Shown: in pieces, positions 16,206-24,252 of the stretch
Position numbering within the stretch: the first letter of the stretch is position 1
Layout of the letters: every line of letters starts with the position of its first letter
Assembly: GCA_902363735.1 (NCBI GenBank)
Contig: CABJBA010000002.1
Location: forward strand, 1-64,000
From: Clostridiaceae bacterium
GTDB lineage: Bacteria; Bacillota; Clostridia; Lachnospirales; Lachnospiraceae
Direction of reading: 5' to 3'
DNA length: 64,000 nt
The notes under the pieces: generated by a model
Database searches by the model: none
What the model saw: only the letters and a program-made list of their open reading frames with translations
Told to the model about the DNA's origin: nothing
Program-made: the position numbers and the translations under genes

Positions 16206-16226
16206 GTTCGAGTCCCGTCTCGCGCT
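16206..16226 (+). repeat. attR core (21-bp direct repeat)
   Basis: An exact copy of 82-102, the T-arm-to-acceptor end of tRNA-Gly, without the rest of the tRNA. It marks the right junction with the chromosome. Confidence 0.92.
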
Positions 16227-16236
16227 TTTTTTATTT

Positions 16237-16278
16237 GCAGTGAAAACCTGGTATTATTAAGGTTTTGGCTGCTTTTTT
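16237..16278 (+). terminator. Original chromosomal terminator of tRNA-Gly
   Basis: GCAGTGAAAACC (16237-16248) pairs with GGTTTTGGCTGC (16261-16272) with a small internal mismatch, followed by TTTTTT. It lies directly after attR, where the tRNA terminator would have been before integration. Confidence 0.7.
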
Positions 16279-16598
16279 GTGTATTAAAAGATTGTTTTGG
16301 AATAAAAACTGGCAGATAGCTTAATGGGAATCGGTAAAATAATTGGAAATTTTTGAGAAAGTACCAATCATTTTATAAAAACAGAGTGGAGAGGGCATAT
16401 TGCCTTTTGTAAGACAAAGACTGAATTCCCGGGAAATATGGTATACAGGAGTTAAAGAATGTGGTAGAATGCAGATATATCAAGACAAATGGAACCCTGT
16501 AAGAATCATGAATGCTGTTCTTGGACAAGCCTTATTTGACCGTAATGAAACGTCGGTCTGGCAAAACTGTCCGGGCAGCAGAAGATAAGGAGGAGTAC
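16279..16598. other. Intergenic region before the cytidylate-kinase-like gene
   Basis: About 320 bases with no convincing gene. A plus-strand frame exists (16400-16588), but it lacks a good ribosome site and any known motif. It probably holds the promoter of the downstream gene. Confidence 0.4.
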
Positions 16599-17198
16599 AT
16601 GTTGGAAAAGGTGATTACAATCAGCCGTGAGTTTGGCAGCGGCGGGCGTGAATTGGGTATGAAAATGGCGGAAAAGCTAGGAATTCCCTTTTATGATAAG
16701 GAATTAATTTCCCTTTCAGCGGAGGAAAGTGATTTGCCGGAGGATGCATTCCTTCACTATGATGAGTATATTCCTGCTTTGCAGGAGTCCTTGAAACAGC
16801 ATGTATATTCGCCGTTTTCTTCTCTCTACGAAGTGTCTGTATCAGATCAGATTTTCCTGGCTCAAAGCCGTGTGATCCGGAGACTTGCGGAGCAAGGGCC
16901 TTGTATTATTGTAGGGCGGTGCGCCGACAGAGTTCTTGAAAACAGCTTAAACTTATTTGTATATGCAAAAATGGAGAACCGTTTAAAGAGAATGAATTCT
17001 TTATCCACAGGCGTTGATCCCGAATTAATGGAAAACAGAATCAGGGAAGTGGATAAAAAGAGAAGAGATTACTATCAGTATTATACGGGAAATGAATGGG
17101 GAAAAGCCCAGAATTATCATTTGTGCCTGGAAAGCGGTGTGGCAGGGATTGACGGCAGTTTAAATGCTGTCCTGGCTTATCTGGACTTTGTGCATTAA
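16599..17198 (+). CDS. Cytidylate kinase-like family protein
   Basis: A 199-residue P-loop kinase-like protein. It opens MLEKVITISREFGSGGRELG, in which ISREFGSGG takes the place of the nucleotide-binding loop of cytidylate kinases. PCIIVGRCADRVL (about 108-120) and the RIREVDKKRRDYYQYYTG segment (lid-like) are characteristic of the family. The ATG at 16599 follows AAGGAGGAG with ideal spacing. These paralogues are common in clostridia beside the true Cmk; their substrate is not established. It is a single gene followed by an L,D-transpeptidase after 115 bases. Confidence 0.82.
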   Translation: MLEKVITISREFGSGGRELGMKMAEKLGIPFYDKELISLSAEESDLPEDAFLHYDEYIPALQESLKQHVYSPFSSLYEVSVSDQIFLAQSRVIRRLAEQGPCIIVGRCADRVLENSLNLFVYAKMENRLKRMNSLSTGVDPELMENRIREVDKKRRDYYQYYTGNEWGKAQNYHLCLESGVAGIDGSLNAVLAYLDFVH

Positions 17199-17313
17199 AT
17201 AAAAATGCGGATTGTATTGAAGATATTTTGAAAAGTGTAAGAATAATGTAAATAGTCATCCGGTATGGAAAGTTTGTTTCTATAAATATAAAAAAAAGGA
17301 GGAGTCTTGAATT

Positions 17314-17922
17314 GTGGAATTGAAAGGAAAAAAGTATAAACGCCTGCTTGCATGTGTATGTGCAGTGATATTGTCTTTGTCCGCCAGTTTAACAGGGTAT
17401 GGAGAGCCTGTATCCGGACCTGGGGCAACTCTTGGATCAGAGGGAAAACCCTCGACAAACGGAGTGACCATATATGTGAGTAAACGGACCCAAGTTTTGA
17501 CATTAAAGCAGAACGGTGCATTGATTGCTCAATATCCCGTTGCCTTAGGGGCTTCTTCAGAAGATGGAAACAAGAAGGTTGAGGGTGATATGAGAACCCC
17601 CAGCGGGCAGTTCTATGTGTGTACCAGAAATGATAAAAGTGTGGCTTATTTATCATTAGGCCTTTCCTATCCTGGAATCAAGGATGCAGAAAGAGGTTTT
17701 GAAGATGGCATTATTACGGAAGCGGAGCGGGATGAAATCGTGAAGGCAAACGTGGAAGGAAGGCAGCCACCCTGGGACACTGCTCTTGGAGGTGCTATTA
17801 TGATTCATGGAGAAAGAACAGCAGATGGAACCACCAGCGGATGTGTTGCAGTTGACAATGCTGTGATGGATGTTTTATGGAGCTACTGTAATTTAGGAGT
17901 GCCGGTTACCATAGGACCATAA
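17314..17922 (+). CDS. L,D-transpeptidase (YkuD domain), secreted
   Basis: A 202-residue protein with an N-terminal signal segment (RLLACVCAVILSLSASLTG). The YkuD catalytic domain spans about 50-200 and has the signature H165 followed by S175-G176-C177 (MIHGERTADGTTSGCVAV); C177 is the nucleophile. Such enzymes form 3-3 peptidoglycan cross-links or attach proteins to stem peptides outside the membrane. The start is GTG at 17314 after AAAGGAGG. A strong terminator follows immediately, so it is probably monocistronic. Meso-diaminopimelate-type peptidoglycan is implied. Confidence 0.9.
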   Translation: MELKGKKYKRLLACVCAVILSLSASLTGYGEPVSGPGATLGSEGKPSTNGVTIYVSKRTQVLTLKQNGALIAQYPVALGASSEDGNKKVEGDMRTPSGQFYVCTRNDKSVAYLSLGLSYPGIKDAERGFEDGIITEAERDEIVKANVEGRQPPWDTALGGAIMIHGERTADGTTSGCVAVDNAVMDVLWSYCNLGVPVTIGP

Positions 17923-17925
17923 GAG

Positions 17926-17972
17926 AAAATTCCCCTAATACACGGTTTTAAGCCGTTTTTGGGGAATTTTTT
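17926..17972 (+). terminator. Terminator of the L,D-transpeptidase gene
   Basis: AAAATTCCCC (17926-17935) pairs with GGGGAATTTT (17961-17970), with an inner ACGG/CCGT stem and a T run. Confidence 0.88.
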
Positions 17973-18057
17973 ATGTCTGTCCTTGTATTCTAACAGCCAT
18001 TGTACTATAATAACTAGGATTATGATAAAATACGGAGAGACAGAGGAGAAGCGATCC

Positions 18058-19233
18058 ATGCAGTTTGCTGAAAGAATGAATCGTTTTGGAGAGGGAATCT
18101 TTTCAAAGCTGTTGGAAATGAAAAGACGGAAAGAGGAAAAAGGAGAGTTGGTCATAGATCTGGGTGTAGGTGCACCAAATATTCCTCCAGCAAAGCATAT
18201 TACAGAAGCCCTGTGCCAGGCTGCGGCAGATCCGACGAATTATGTTTATGCCATAAATGACCAGAGAGAGCTTCTTGAAGCAGTAGCCCAATGGTATGAC
18301 AGAAGATACGGCGTGACCCTGGACCCGGCTTTTGAAATCTGTTCTTTATTGGGTTCTCAGGAAGGGCTGGCTCATATAGCTTTATCTATCGTGAATGAAG
18401 GAGATATAGTTCTGGTTCCGGATCCCTGCTATCCTGTTTTTGCAGATGGGCCTCTTTTGGCGGGAGCCAGCCTGTTTTACATGTCTCAGAAAAAAGAAAA
18501 TGGTTACATTATAGATTTTAATGATATTCCTGAAGATGTTGCAAAAAAAGCGAAATTTCTGATTGTTTCTTATCCTAATAATCCTACTACTGCTTTGGCT
18601 CCCGATTCCTTTTATGAAAAACTGATTGAATTTGCTGTTAAATATAATATTATCGTTCTTCACGATAATGCATACAGTGAGCTGGTATTCGACGGCAAGA
18701 AATGTGGCAGCTTTCTTAAGTTTCCGGGAGCAAGGGAGGTGGGTGTAGAGTTTAATTCCCTTTCTAAGACTTATGGATTAGCAGGAGCCAGAATTGGCTT
18801 TTGCCTCGGAAATAAAGAAGTGGTCAGCAGGATGAAAACACTGAAATCCAATATGGACTATGGAATGTTCCTGCCTCTCCAAAAGGCGGCCATTGCGGCT
18901 ATTGGAGGAGATCAGTCCTGTGTGACAGAAACCAGATTAGCCTATGAAAGAAGAAGAGATGCCCTCTGCTATGGAATGTCTCAAGCCGGATGGGAGATAG
19001 AAAAACCGGAAGCCACCATGTTTGTATGGGCTAAGATACCGTCAGGATTTGAAAACTCTGCCTCTTTTGCAGTGGAGCTGCTGGAAAAATCCGGTGTTTT
19101 GGTAACTCCTGGAAGCGCCTTTGGTCCATCAGGAGAAGGGTATGTAAGGCTGGCGTTAGTTCAGGATGAGGAGGTTCTGGCACATGCAGCGGAACTGGTG
19201 AGAAAAAGCGGGGTTTTGAGGAACAGACCATGA
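18058..19233 (+). CDS. PLP-dependent aminotransferase class I/II
   Basis: A 391-residue fold-type I aminotransferase. The PLP lysine is K237 in NSLSKTYGLAGARIGF. PDPCYPVF (121-128), SYPNNPTTA (171-179) and HDNAYSELVFDG (202-213) are the other cofactor and substrate motifs. The overall pattern is closest to LL-diaminopimelate aminotransferase/DapC- and AlaT-like enzymes, but the substrate cannot be fixed by reading. The start is ATG 18058 after AGAGGAGAA; an earlier ATG at 18022 has no ribosome site. The stop overlaps the vanZ-like gene by four bases (ATGA), and truA follows, so the three form an operon. Confidence 0.9.
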   Translation: MQFAERMNRFGEGIFSKLLEMKRRKEEKGELVIDLGVGAPNIPPAKHITEALCQAAADPTNYVYAINDQRELLEAVAQWYDRRYGVTLDPAFEICSLLGSQEGLAHIALSIVNEGDIVLVPDPCYPVFADGPLLAGASLFYMSQKKENGYIIDFNDIPEDVAKKAKFLIVSYPNNPTTALAPDSFYEKLIEFAVKYNIIVLHDNAYSELVFDGKKCGSFLKFPGAREVGVEFNSLSKTYGLAGARIGFCLGNKEVVSRMKTLKSNMDYGMFLPLQKAAIAAIGGDQSCVTETRLAYERRRDALCYGMSQAGWEIEKPEATMFVWAKIPSGFENSASFAVELLEKSGVLVTPGSAFGPSGEGYVRLALVQDEEVLAHAAELVRKSGVLRNRP

Positions 19234-19697
19234 AAAAGGGATATATCTGGACAGCGGTTACAGTGTTTTATGTGTTGTTTATATTTTCGCATTCTATGAA
19301 GCCGTCTGATATTTCGTCAGAAGACAGCGGAAGGGTGCTGGAACTGCTTCAGAAAGCTTTTAAGTTATGGGAAATAAATGCACCCTGGGTGACGGAGCAT
19401 GTGATACGCAAGGCGGCTCACTTTTCAGAGTATGCCTTATTGGGAATTCTGCTGTGGAACTGCCTTCCTGCCTGCGGCTTTGATCTCCAGGTTCGTTGGC
19501 TGATTCATGTGGCGGCAGGGTATATGATTCCTTTTTTAGACGAAACAATACAGCTGTTTGTTCCGGGAAGATCCGGACAGGTTGGAGATATATGGATTGA
19601 CTGCTTTGGAGTGGCTTTTGGAACATTGATTGGTGCTGCAGGGCTGATGATAAGAAAGCAGACTAAGAACCGTAAGATAAAAAGAAGGGTGAACTAA
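19230..19697 (+). CDS. VanZ-family membrane protein
   Basis: A 155-residue membrane protein with three to four predicted transmembrane helices (about 6-22, 67-84, 92-110, 122-142). The VanZ family signature is present: HVIRKAAHFSEYALLG (about 58-73) and DETIQLFVPGRSGQVGDIWID (about 107-127). VanZ-like proteins are linked with teicoplanin resistance in one case, but most chromosomal members have no known role. Here it is translationally coupled to an aminotransferase and precedes truA by one base, an arrangement that says nothing about glycopeptide resistance. Confidence 0.88.
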   Translation: MKKGYIWTAVTVFYVLFIFSHSMKPSDISSEDSGRVLELLQKAFKLWEINAPWVTEHVIRKAAHFSEYALLGILLWNCLPACGFDLQVRWLIHVAAGYMIPFLDETIQLFVPGRSGQVGDIWIDCFGVAFGTLIGAAGLMIRKQTKNRKIKRRVN

Positions 19698-19698
19698 T

Positions 19699-20442
19699 AT
19701 GATGAAAAATTACCGAATAGTGATGGAATATGATGGAAGCAGGTACGATGGATGGCAGAAGCAGGGAAACAGCTCTCAGACCATACAGGGGAAAATAGAA
19801 GGCGTTTTGGAGCGGATGGCAGGATTGCCCGTTGAGGTCCATGGTTCCGGGAGGACAGATGCTGGTGTACATGCATTGGCCCAGACAGCCAATTTCCATG
19901 CTGATGTGAATATGTCGTTGGAGGAAATAAAGGCTTATTTAAATAAGTATCTTCCTGAAGATATTGGGGTAAAATCAGTGGAACAGGCTTCTGACAGATT
20001 TCACAGCAGGCTCAACGGAACGGAAAAGACTTATTTATACCGGATTGAGACAGGTGAGAGAAAGCAGGTATTTGAAAGAAAATATATTTATGGACTTTTT
20101 CAGCCTCTTAATATAAGGGAGATGGAACGGGCTGCTTCTTTTCTCATAGGAGAACAGGATTTTAAGAGTTTTTGCTCCAATAAGAAGCTGAAGAAGTCTT
20201 CCGTGAGAATCTTAAAGAGCATTAAATTTGAACAGGAAGGAAGCAAAATTTTCATTCGGTATACTGGAAATGGATTTTTATATAATATGGTAAGAATTGT
20301 TACGGGAACATTGATTGAAGTTGGATTGGGACAGCGAAGGGCGGAAGAAATGAAGGGGATTTTGGAAGCAAAGGAGAGAACTGCTGCAGGATTTACTGCA
20401 CCTTCCGAGGGACTTTTTCTAGAGAATGTATGTTATAAATGA
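19699..20442 (+). CDS. truA: tRNA pseudouridine(38-40) synthase TruA
   Basis: A 247-residue enzyme that converts uridines 38-40 in the tRNA anticodon stem to pseudouridine. The catalytic aspartate is D54 in HGSGRTDAGVHA. DGWQKQ near the N-terminus and FLYNMVRIVTGTLIEVG near the C-terminus are family signatures. Length matches bacterial TruA. Two adjacent ATG codons (19699, 19702) are possible starts. It starts one base after the vanZ-like gene's stop. In many clostridia truA lies next to ribosomal protein/ecf transporter genes; here the neighbours differ. Confidence 0.95.
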   Translation: MMKNYRIVMEYDGSRYDGWQKQGNSSQTIQGKIEGVLERMAGLPVEVHGSGRTDAGVHALAQTANFHADVNMSLEEIKAYLNKYLPEDIGVKSVEQASDRFHSRLNGTEKTYLYRIETGERKQVFERKYIYGLFQPLNIREMERAASFLIGEQDFKSFCSNKKLKKSSVRILKSIKFEQEGSKIFIRYTGNGFLYNMVRIVTGTLIEVGLGQRRAEEMKGILEAKERTAAGFTAPSEGLFLENVCYK

Positions 20443-20493
20443 TTTCTGTTTCTTCATTAAAATAGATAAGGATGGAAGCGGGAAAGGAGCAGT

Positions 20494-21672
20494 ATGACGG
20501 AATTTTTGGTGAAAAAATTTGTCAGGGATTATGAGAATACGGATGATATACAGGTGAGAACAAGGTATGGGCTGATGGTCAGCACTGTTGGGATATGCTG
20601 CAATATCATTCTGTTTTTCACCAAGATTTTCGTGGGCTTGATGGTCAACAGTATTTCTGTCATGGCGGATGGGTTTAACAATCTTTCTGATGCGGCTTCT
20701 TCTATCATTGGATTTGTGGGAGTAAAAATGGCTGGAAAGCCGGCTGATGAAGAACACCCTTTCGGGCATGGAAGATTGGAATACATTGCCGCATTTATTG
20801 TAGCCTTTCTGGTCATTCAAGTTGGTTTTTCTCTTTTTAAAACCTCTCTGGAGAAAATCCTTCATCCAGAGAAAATGGTTTTTAAAGGAATTTCTGTATT
20901 GATTTTACTCCTTTCTGTATGCGTCAAGCTATGGCTGGCAGCTTTTAACCGCAAGCTGGGAAAACGGATTCAGTCTGTGGTTATGAAGGCTACAGCAGCG
21001 GATTCATTGGGAGATGTGGCTGCTACATCAGCTGTTATGATTTCCCTCTTATTTTACGGAATATGGGGATTGAATATTGACGGAATTGTAGGAATCATGG
21101 TTTCCCTGGTGGTTATGTGGGCAGGTGTGAGCATTGCAAAGGATACCCTGGCTCCTCTGATCGGCGAACCAATAGATCCCAGGCTGTACGGAGAGATCAC
21201 CAGCTTTGTGGAAAGCTACCAGGGAATTATTGGAAGTCATGACCTGATTGTCCATAATTATGGACCTTCAAGAAGTATGGCCTCCATTCATGCAGAGGTG
21301 CCTAATGACGTAAAAGTAGATGATTCTCATGAAGTCATTGACAGAATTGAACGTGATGCATTAAAAAAGTTCGGCATATTTCTGGTGATTCATATGGATC
21401 CCGTGGAGACTAATAATTCCAAAGTTCTGGAGTTTGGCTGCATGGTGGAAAATGTGTTAAAGGAAGTTGATGCCAGAGTTTCATTTCACGATTTCCGTGT
21501 GGCGGAGGGAAGAAGCCGGATCAATCTCATTTTTGATTTGGTAGTACCCAGGGAATATGACACAGAGAAACGGGAATGGTTAAAGGAAGAGATTACGAGA
21601 AAAATCACTGAGGCGGATAAGCGGTGCTGTCTGGTCATTACAGCAGAAAGCGGCTTTGGAGTGGAAAAATAA
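20494..21672 (+). CDS. Cation diffusion facilitator family transporter
   Basis: A 392-residue CDF metal/proton antiporter. Six transmembrane helices fall within about residues 28-220. The metal site in helix 2 is ADGFNNLSDAASS (about 58-70) and helix 5 has ADSLGDVAATS (about 168-178); HPFGHGRLEY (about 87-96) is another family signature. A cytoplasmic zinc-transporter dimerisation domain spans about 225-300 (MASIHAEVPNDVKVDDSHEV). It has a C-terminal extension beyond that. The probable substrates are Zn2+, Mn2+ or Fe2+. AAAGGAG precedes the ATG. Nothing nearby indicates metal-dependent regulation. Confidence 0.92.
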   Translation: MTEFLVKKFVRDYENTDDIQVRTRYGLMVSTVGICCNIILFFTKIFVGLMVNSISVMADGFNNLSDAASSIIGFVGVKMAGKPADEEHPFGHGRLEYIAAFIVAFLVIQVGFSLFKTSLEKILHPEKMVFKGISVLILLLSVCVKLWLAAFNRKLGKRIQSVVMKATAADSLGDVAATSAVMISLLFYGIWGLNIDGIVGIMVSLVVMWAGVSIAKDTLAPLIGEPIDPRLYGEITSFVESYQGIIGSHDLIVHNYGPSRSMASIHAEVPNDVKVDDSHEVIDRIERDALKKFGIFLVIHMDPVETNNSKVLEFGCMVENVLKEVDARVSFHDFRVAEGRSRINLIFDLVVPREYDTEKREWLKEEITRKITEADKRCCLVITAESGFGVEK

Positions 21673-21748
21673 GGAAATATAAAATTTCCATATTATGCAA
21701 TAAGAAGACAGCATTCCGCATTAACTTAGTAGAAAGGAAATCTGATCC

Positions 21749-22327
21749 ATGTTGTTTATGGGATTGATGAGCCTTAGCGGGCCCGAGGATTACGGCCGTT
21801 TGAGCGATGAAGCACTGCTCGTAAAGGTTGCAGTTGGAGACAAGGAAGCCTTTCGGCAGTTATATCAGAATACAGACCGGACAATGTATAGCTTTATTTT
21901 GTCCATTGTAAAGCATCCCCAGGATGCGGAAGAAATTATGCAGGAAGTCTACTTGAAAATATGGACTTCCGCAACAAGCTACAAATCCCAGGGGAAGCCT
22001 TTGGCATGGATGTTTACCATTGCACGGAATCTTTGCTATATGAAATTCCGGGAACAAAAACATGATTCGGATATCACCTTAGAGGATTTAACTGGAATGG
22101 AGACGGGAGAGGTCTGCCCGGATATTGAAATGGCTGCAGATAAGATGGTGCTTCTTGCCGCCCTTCAGATTCTTAAGGAAGAGGAGAGGGAAATCGTACT
22201 GCTTCATACCTCGGGAGGATTAAAGCACAGGGAAATTGCTGCCAGCCTTAAGATACCTCTGGCCACCGCTCTATCCAGATATAACCGGGCTATGAAAAAA
22301 CTAGAAAACTATTTAAGAGAGGAGTAG
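21749..22327 (+). CDS. ECF-type RNA polymerase sigma factor
   Basis: A 192-residue sigma factor with region 2 at about 35-100 (YSFILSIVKHPQDAEEIMQE, then AWMFTIARNLCYM) and region 4 at about 140-190 (EEEREIVLLHTSGGLKHREI, then TALSRYNRAMKKLENYL). Region 3 is lacking, as expected for ECF factors. The next gene, eight bases downstream, encodes an RsgI-like transmembrane anti-sigma factor, which strongly suggests a regulated pair sensing the cell surface. AAAGGA lies 10 bases before the ATG. I cannot name the regulon; look for an autoregulated promoter in 21673-21748. Confidence 0.93.
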   Translation: MLFMGLMSLSGPEDYGRLSDEALLVKVAVGDKEAFRQLYQNTDRTMYSFILSIVKHPQDAEEIMQEVYLKIWTSATSYKSQGKPLAWMFTIARNLCYMKFREQKHDSDITLEDLTGMETGEVCPDIEMAADKMVLLAALQILKEEEREIVLLHTSGGLKHREIAASLKIPLATALSRYNRAMKKLENYLREE

Positions 22328-22335
22328 GCTTTGTT

Positions 22336-23742
22336 ATGGCAAAATTAAATCGCAGACAACTGAATAGACAAAAACTTGAAGCCTGCATAAGGTCTGCGGT
22401 ATGCGAGTTGACTCCTGATGTTTTGGACCGGATTGATTTAAGTACGCCTCAGGAAAAGGAAGAAGCATCCAGGCCTGTCCGTAATATAAGGCGGAGGGTG
22501 ACAGGTATTCTGGCAGCCGCCTGCCTTTCCATAATTGCCCTGGCAGGTGGAACTTACACCTATCAGAATGGAAGAGTGGATTCTGTAATCGGAATTGATG
22601 TAAATCCCAGCGTTGAACTGTCTGTAAACAGGAATAACAAGGTTTTGGAGGCAGAGGCTCTCAATGACGATGGAATGGCTATTCTGGAAGACATGGATAT
22701 AAGAGGGGTGGACTTAAATGTTGCAGTCAATGCTGTTATCGGCTCCATGGTCACCCATGGTTACTTAAATGATCTGGATAATGCAATCCTAGTTACGGTT
22801 TCCAATGACAGCATTAAAAAGGCTCAGGGCCTGCGCTATGCTGTGGTTAAGGATATACAGGCCACTTTAGATGAAAAGAAGCTGAAGGCAGTGGTCTATG
22901 ACCAGCAGGTCATTGAAGAGGATGAAGTAAAGCAGCTGGCTGATGAATATAATATTTCCTATGGAAAAGCTTATTTTTTAAAAGAACTGATCGGGCAGAA
23001 TTCCTCACTGACATTAGAAGATATGAAGAGATTGGCCCCTTTGACCATGGAGGAGATTGCAAGAGTCATAGCAGAAGGTTCCTATGCTGTGGGAGACAGG
23101 ACCGGTGTTCAGGAGCCTGAGGTAGCCCAGACTACAACCCAGATGGAAACGAAAGCAGAAACCAGTCCTCCTTCGACAGAGGAGACAGAGGCCTCTTCGT
23201 CTGCAGTGGAAAGCCAGACAGCAGCTCAGACCACACAGCCTCAGACTCAACCGGCTTCTTTGGCACCTTCCCAAACTTCGGAGGAGACTTCCTCAGGTCA
23301 GGATGTGGTGTCTTCAGAGGTCATAAAAATTGACTACGTGGATTATGAAAATGAGCTGGTCATGGTTTATTTTAAAACCAAAGTCAAATGGAAAAACCCC
23401 ACTGTTTCCGTAAAGGATGGAGATGGAAATACTTATTCATCAAAAATGGGGGACACGAGTTCTGACTACTGTGAGATCTATGTGACGGGACTTCAGGGAG
23501 CAACGGAATATACCTTTATTCTGGGAGGTATTTCCCCTAAGATCGGAAGACAGACAACTGTAAAGGGCGTTTTTGAAACTCCGGTTTTCGGCGATGGAAC
23601 TCTGGAGACTGAGACAGAAGAAACGGAAGAAACCACTGACACAGTGTCCCCATCTTCTGATGGTACAATGCCGTCTGAAACAATAGGAAAAGAGACCAAA
23701 AAAGAAGAGACTGCCCATACCGGAGAAGAGCCTTCCTATTAG
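22336..23742 (+). CDS. RsgI-like transmembrane anti-sigma factor
   Basis: A 468-residue bitopic membrane protein. Cytoplasmic segment 1-54, one transmembrane helix at about 55-75, then a periplasmic RsgI-type domain with IGIDVNPSVELSVNRNNK (84-101). The Asn90-Pro91 bond corresponds to the site where RsgI proteins self-cleave. A long acidic, threonine/serine-rich linker (about 255-330) follows, then a fibronectin-III-like beta domain (about 330-415) and a disordered T/E-rich tail. Known RsgI proteins pair with SigI, but here the partner is an ECF factor. The model is that an extracellular signal triggers proteolysis and releases the sigma factor. The C-terminal domain may be the sensor. Confidence 0.85.
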   Translation: MAKLNRRQLNRQKLEACIRSAVCELTPDVLDRIDLSTPQEKEEASRPVRNIRRRVTGILAAACLSIIALAGGTYTYQNGRVDSVIGIDVNPSVELSVNRNNKVLEAEALNDDGMAILEDMDIRGVDLNVAVNAVIGSMVTHGYLNDLDNAILVTVSNDSIKKAQGLRYAVVKDIQATLDEKKLKAVVYDQQVIEEDEVKQLADEYNISYGKAYFLKELIGQNSSLTLEDMKRLAPLTMEEIARVIAEGSYAVGDRTGVQEPEVAQTTTQMETKAETSPPSTEETEASSSAVESQTAAQTTQPQTQPASLAPSQTSEETSSGQDVVSSEVIKIDYVDYENELVMVYFKTKVKWKNPTVSVKDGDGNTYSSKMGDTSSDYCEIYVTGLQGATEYTFILGGISPKIGRQTTVKGVFETPVFGDGTLETETEETEETTDTVSPSSDGTMPSETIGKETKKEETAHTGEEPSY

Positions 23743-23755
23743 GAGGCTCTTTTTG
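23727..23755 (+). terminator. Terminator of the sigma/anti-sigma operon
   Basis: AGAGCC (23727-23732) pairs with GGCTCT (23745-23750) with further TCC/GGA pairing inside, followed by a T run. The stem overlaps the stop codon of the anti-sigma gene. Confidence 0.85.
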
Positions 23756-23796
23756 TCTGGAAAGACAGAAAAATAATGAAATATGTAAAAAAGTGC

Positions 23797-23825
23797 TTGA
23801 CCCGGGAGAAAAGCTATAGTATAAT
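23797..23825 (+). promoter_or_regulatory. Promoter of first tRNA-Gln
   Basis: TTGACC (23797-23802) and TATAAT (23820-23825) with a 17-base spacer, 16 bases before the tRNA. Confidence 0.9.
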
Positions 23826-23841
23826 TTGTTCGTTGTGTCAA

Positions 23842-23913
23842 TGGGCTATCGCCAAACGGTAAGGCAACGGACTCTGACTCCGTCATCTCAAGGTTCGAAT
23901 CCTTGTAGCCCAG
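23842..23913 (+). tRNA. tRNA-Gln (anticodon CTG), copy 1
   Basis: A 72-nt tRNA. The acceptor stem is TGGGCTA / TAGCCCA with G as discriminator. The anticodon stem ACGGA/TCCGT carries loop CTCTGAC, giving anticodon CTG, and the T-arm is GGTTCGAATCC. No CCA is encoded. It is identical in sequence to the copy at 24030-24101. Confidence 0.95.
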
Positions 23914-23919
23914 CTGCGA

Positions 23920-23959
23920 AAGTTTTGGTTTTCCGGGAAGGAAAGCGGAAACTTTTTTT
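23920..23959 (+). terminator. Terminator between the two tRNA-Gln genes
   Basis: AGTTTTGGTTTTCC (23921-23934) pairs with GGAAAGCGGAAACT (23940-23953), with wobble and one mismatch, followed by a T run. Confidence 0.75.
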
Positions 23960-23983
23960 ATTTCCAGGCACTGGAAAAAGTGC

Positions 23984-24012
23984 TTGACAATTGTTAGAGC
24001 GTCATATATAAT
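23984..24012 (+). promoter_or_regulatory. Promoter of second tRNA-Gln
   Basis: TTGACA (23984-23989) and TATAAT (24007-24012), both perfect consensus, with a 17-base spacer. Confidence 0.93.
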
Positions 24013-24029
24013 TAATCTCGTTGTAGTGA

Positions 24030-24101
24030 TGGGCTATCGCCAAACGGTAAGGCAACGGACTCTGACTCCGTCATCTCAAGGTTCGAATCCTTGTAGCCCA
24101 G
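24030..24101 (+). tRNA. tRNA-Gln (anticodon CTG), copy 2
   Basis: A 72-nt gene identical to the copy at 23842-23913. Flanking sequences outside the tRNA differ apart from a shared promoter design, so the duplication is of the gene rather than a recent long segment. Confidence 0.95.
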
Positions 24102-24110
24102 TTTGAAAAC

Positions 24111-24138
24111 GGAATCTTTGCAGGTTCCTTTTTTTTGT
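24111..24138 (+). terminator. Terminator of second tRNA-Gln
   Basis: GGAATC (24111-24116) pairs imperfectly with GGTTCC (24123-24128), followed by a T run of eight or more. Confidence 0.7.
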
Positions 24139-24252
24139 GCAAAAAATTGCCGACAGGAGAAAAAATCTGTTTAAAGGGGATTTCTCCGGTTTGTCTGGAC
24201 AAGAACATGAAAATGATTTATAATGTTACTTAATTTTGATGAGAGGTGAGGC

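Larger units (their letters stand above)
82..16226. mobile_element. 16.1-kb integrated element in tRNA-Gly (IME-like, CRESS-type Rep)
   Basis: The element is bounded by a 21-bp direct repeat identical to the tRNA-Gly 3' end (82-102 and 16206-16226). A tyrosine integrase lies next to the tRNA, which is the usual layout for tRNA-integrating elements. The mobility module (Int, HUH-SF3 Rep, origin hairpin, FtsK/TcpA-like ATPase, membrane protein, XRE regulators) is on the minus strand; AT-rich cargo is on the plus strand. No mating-pore genes (VirB4, VirB6 or T4SS peptidase homologues) are visible, so it is probably mobilizable rather than self-conjugative. That class call is inference; the boundaries are read directly from sequence. 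Confidence 0.88.

Noticed and set aside
16206..16226. A second tRNA-Gly gene at the right end
   Set aside because: Only the last 21 bases of the tRNA are present, so it is the att copy and not a gene.
16400..16588. Short plus-strand open frame right of the element
   Set aside because: It has a weak start, no motif, and ends at the ribosome site of the cytidylate-kinase-like gene. It is likely non-coding.
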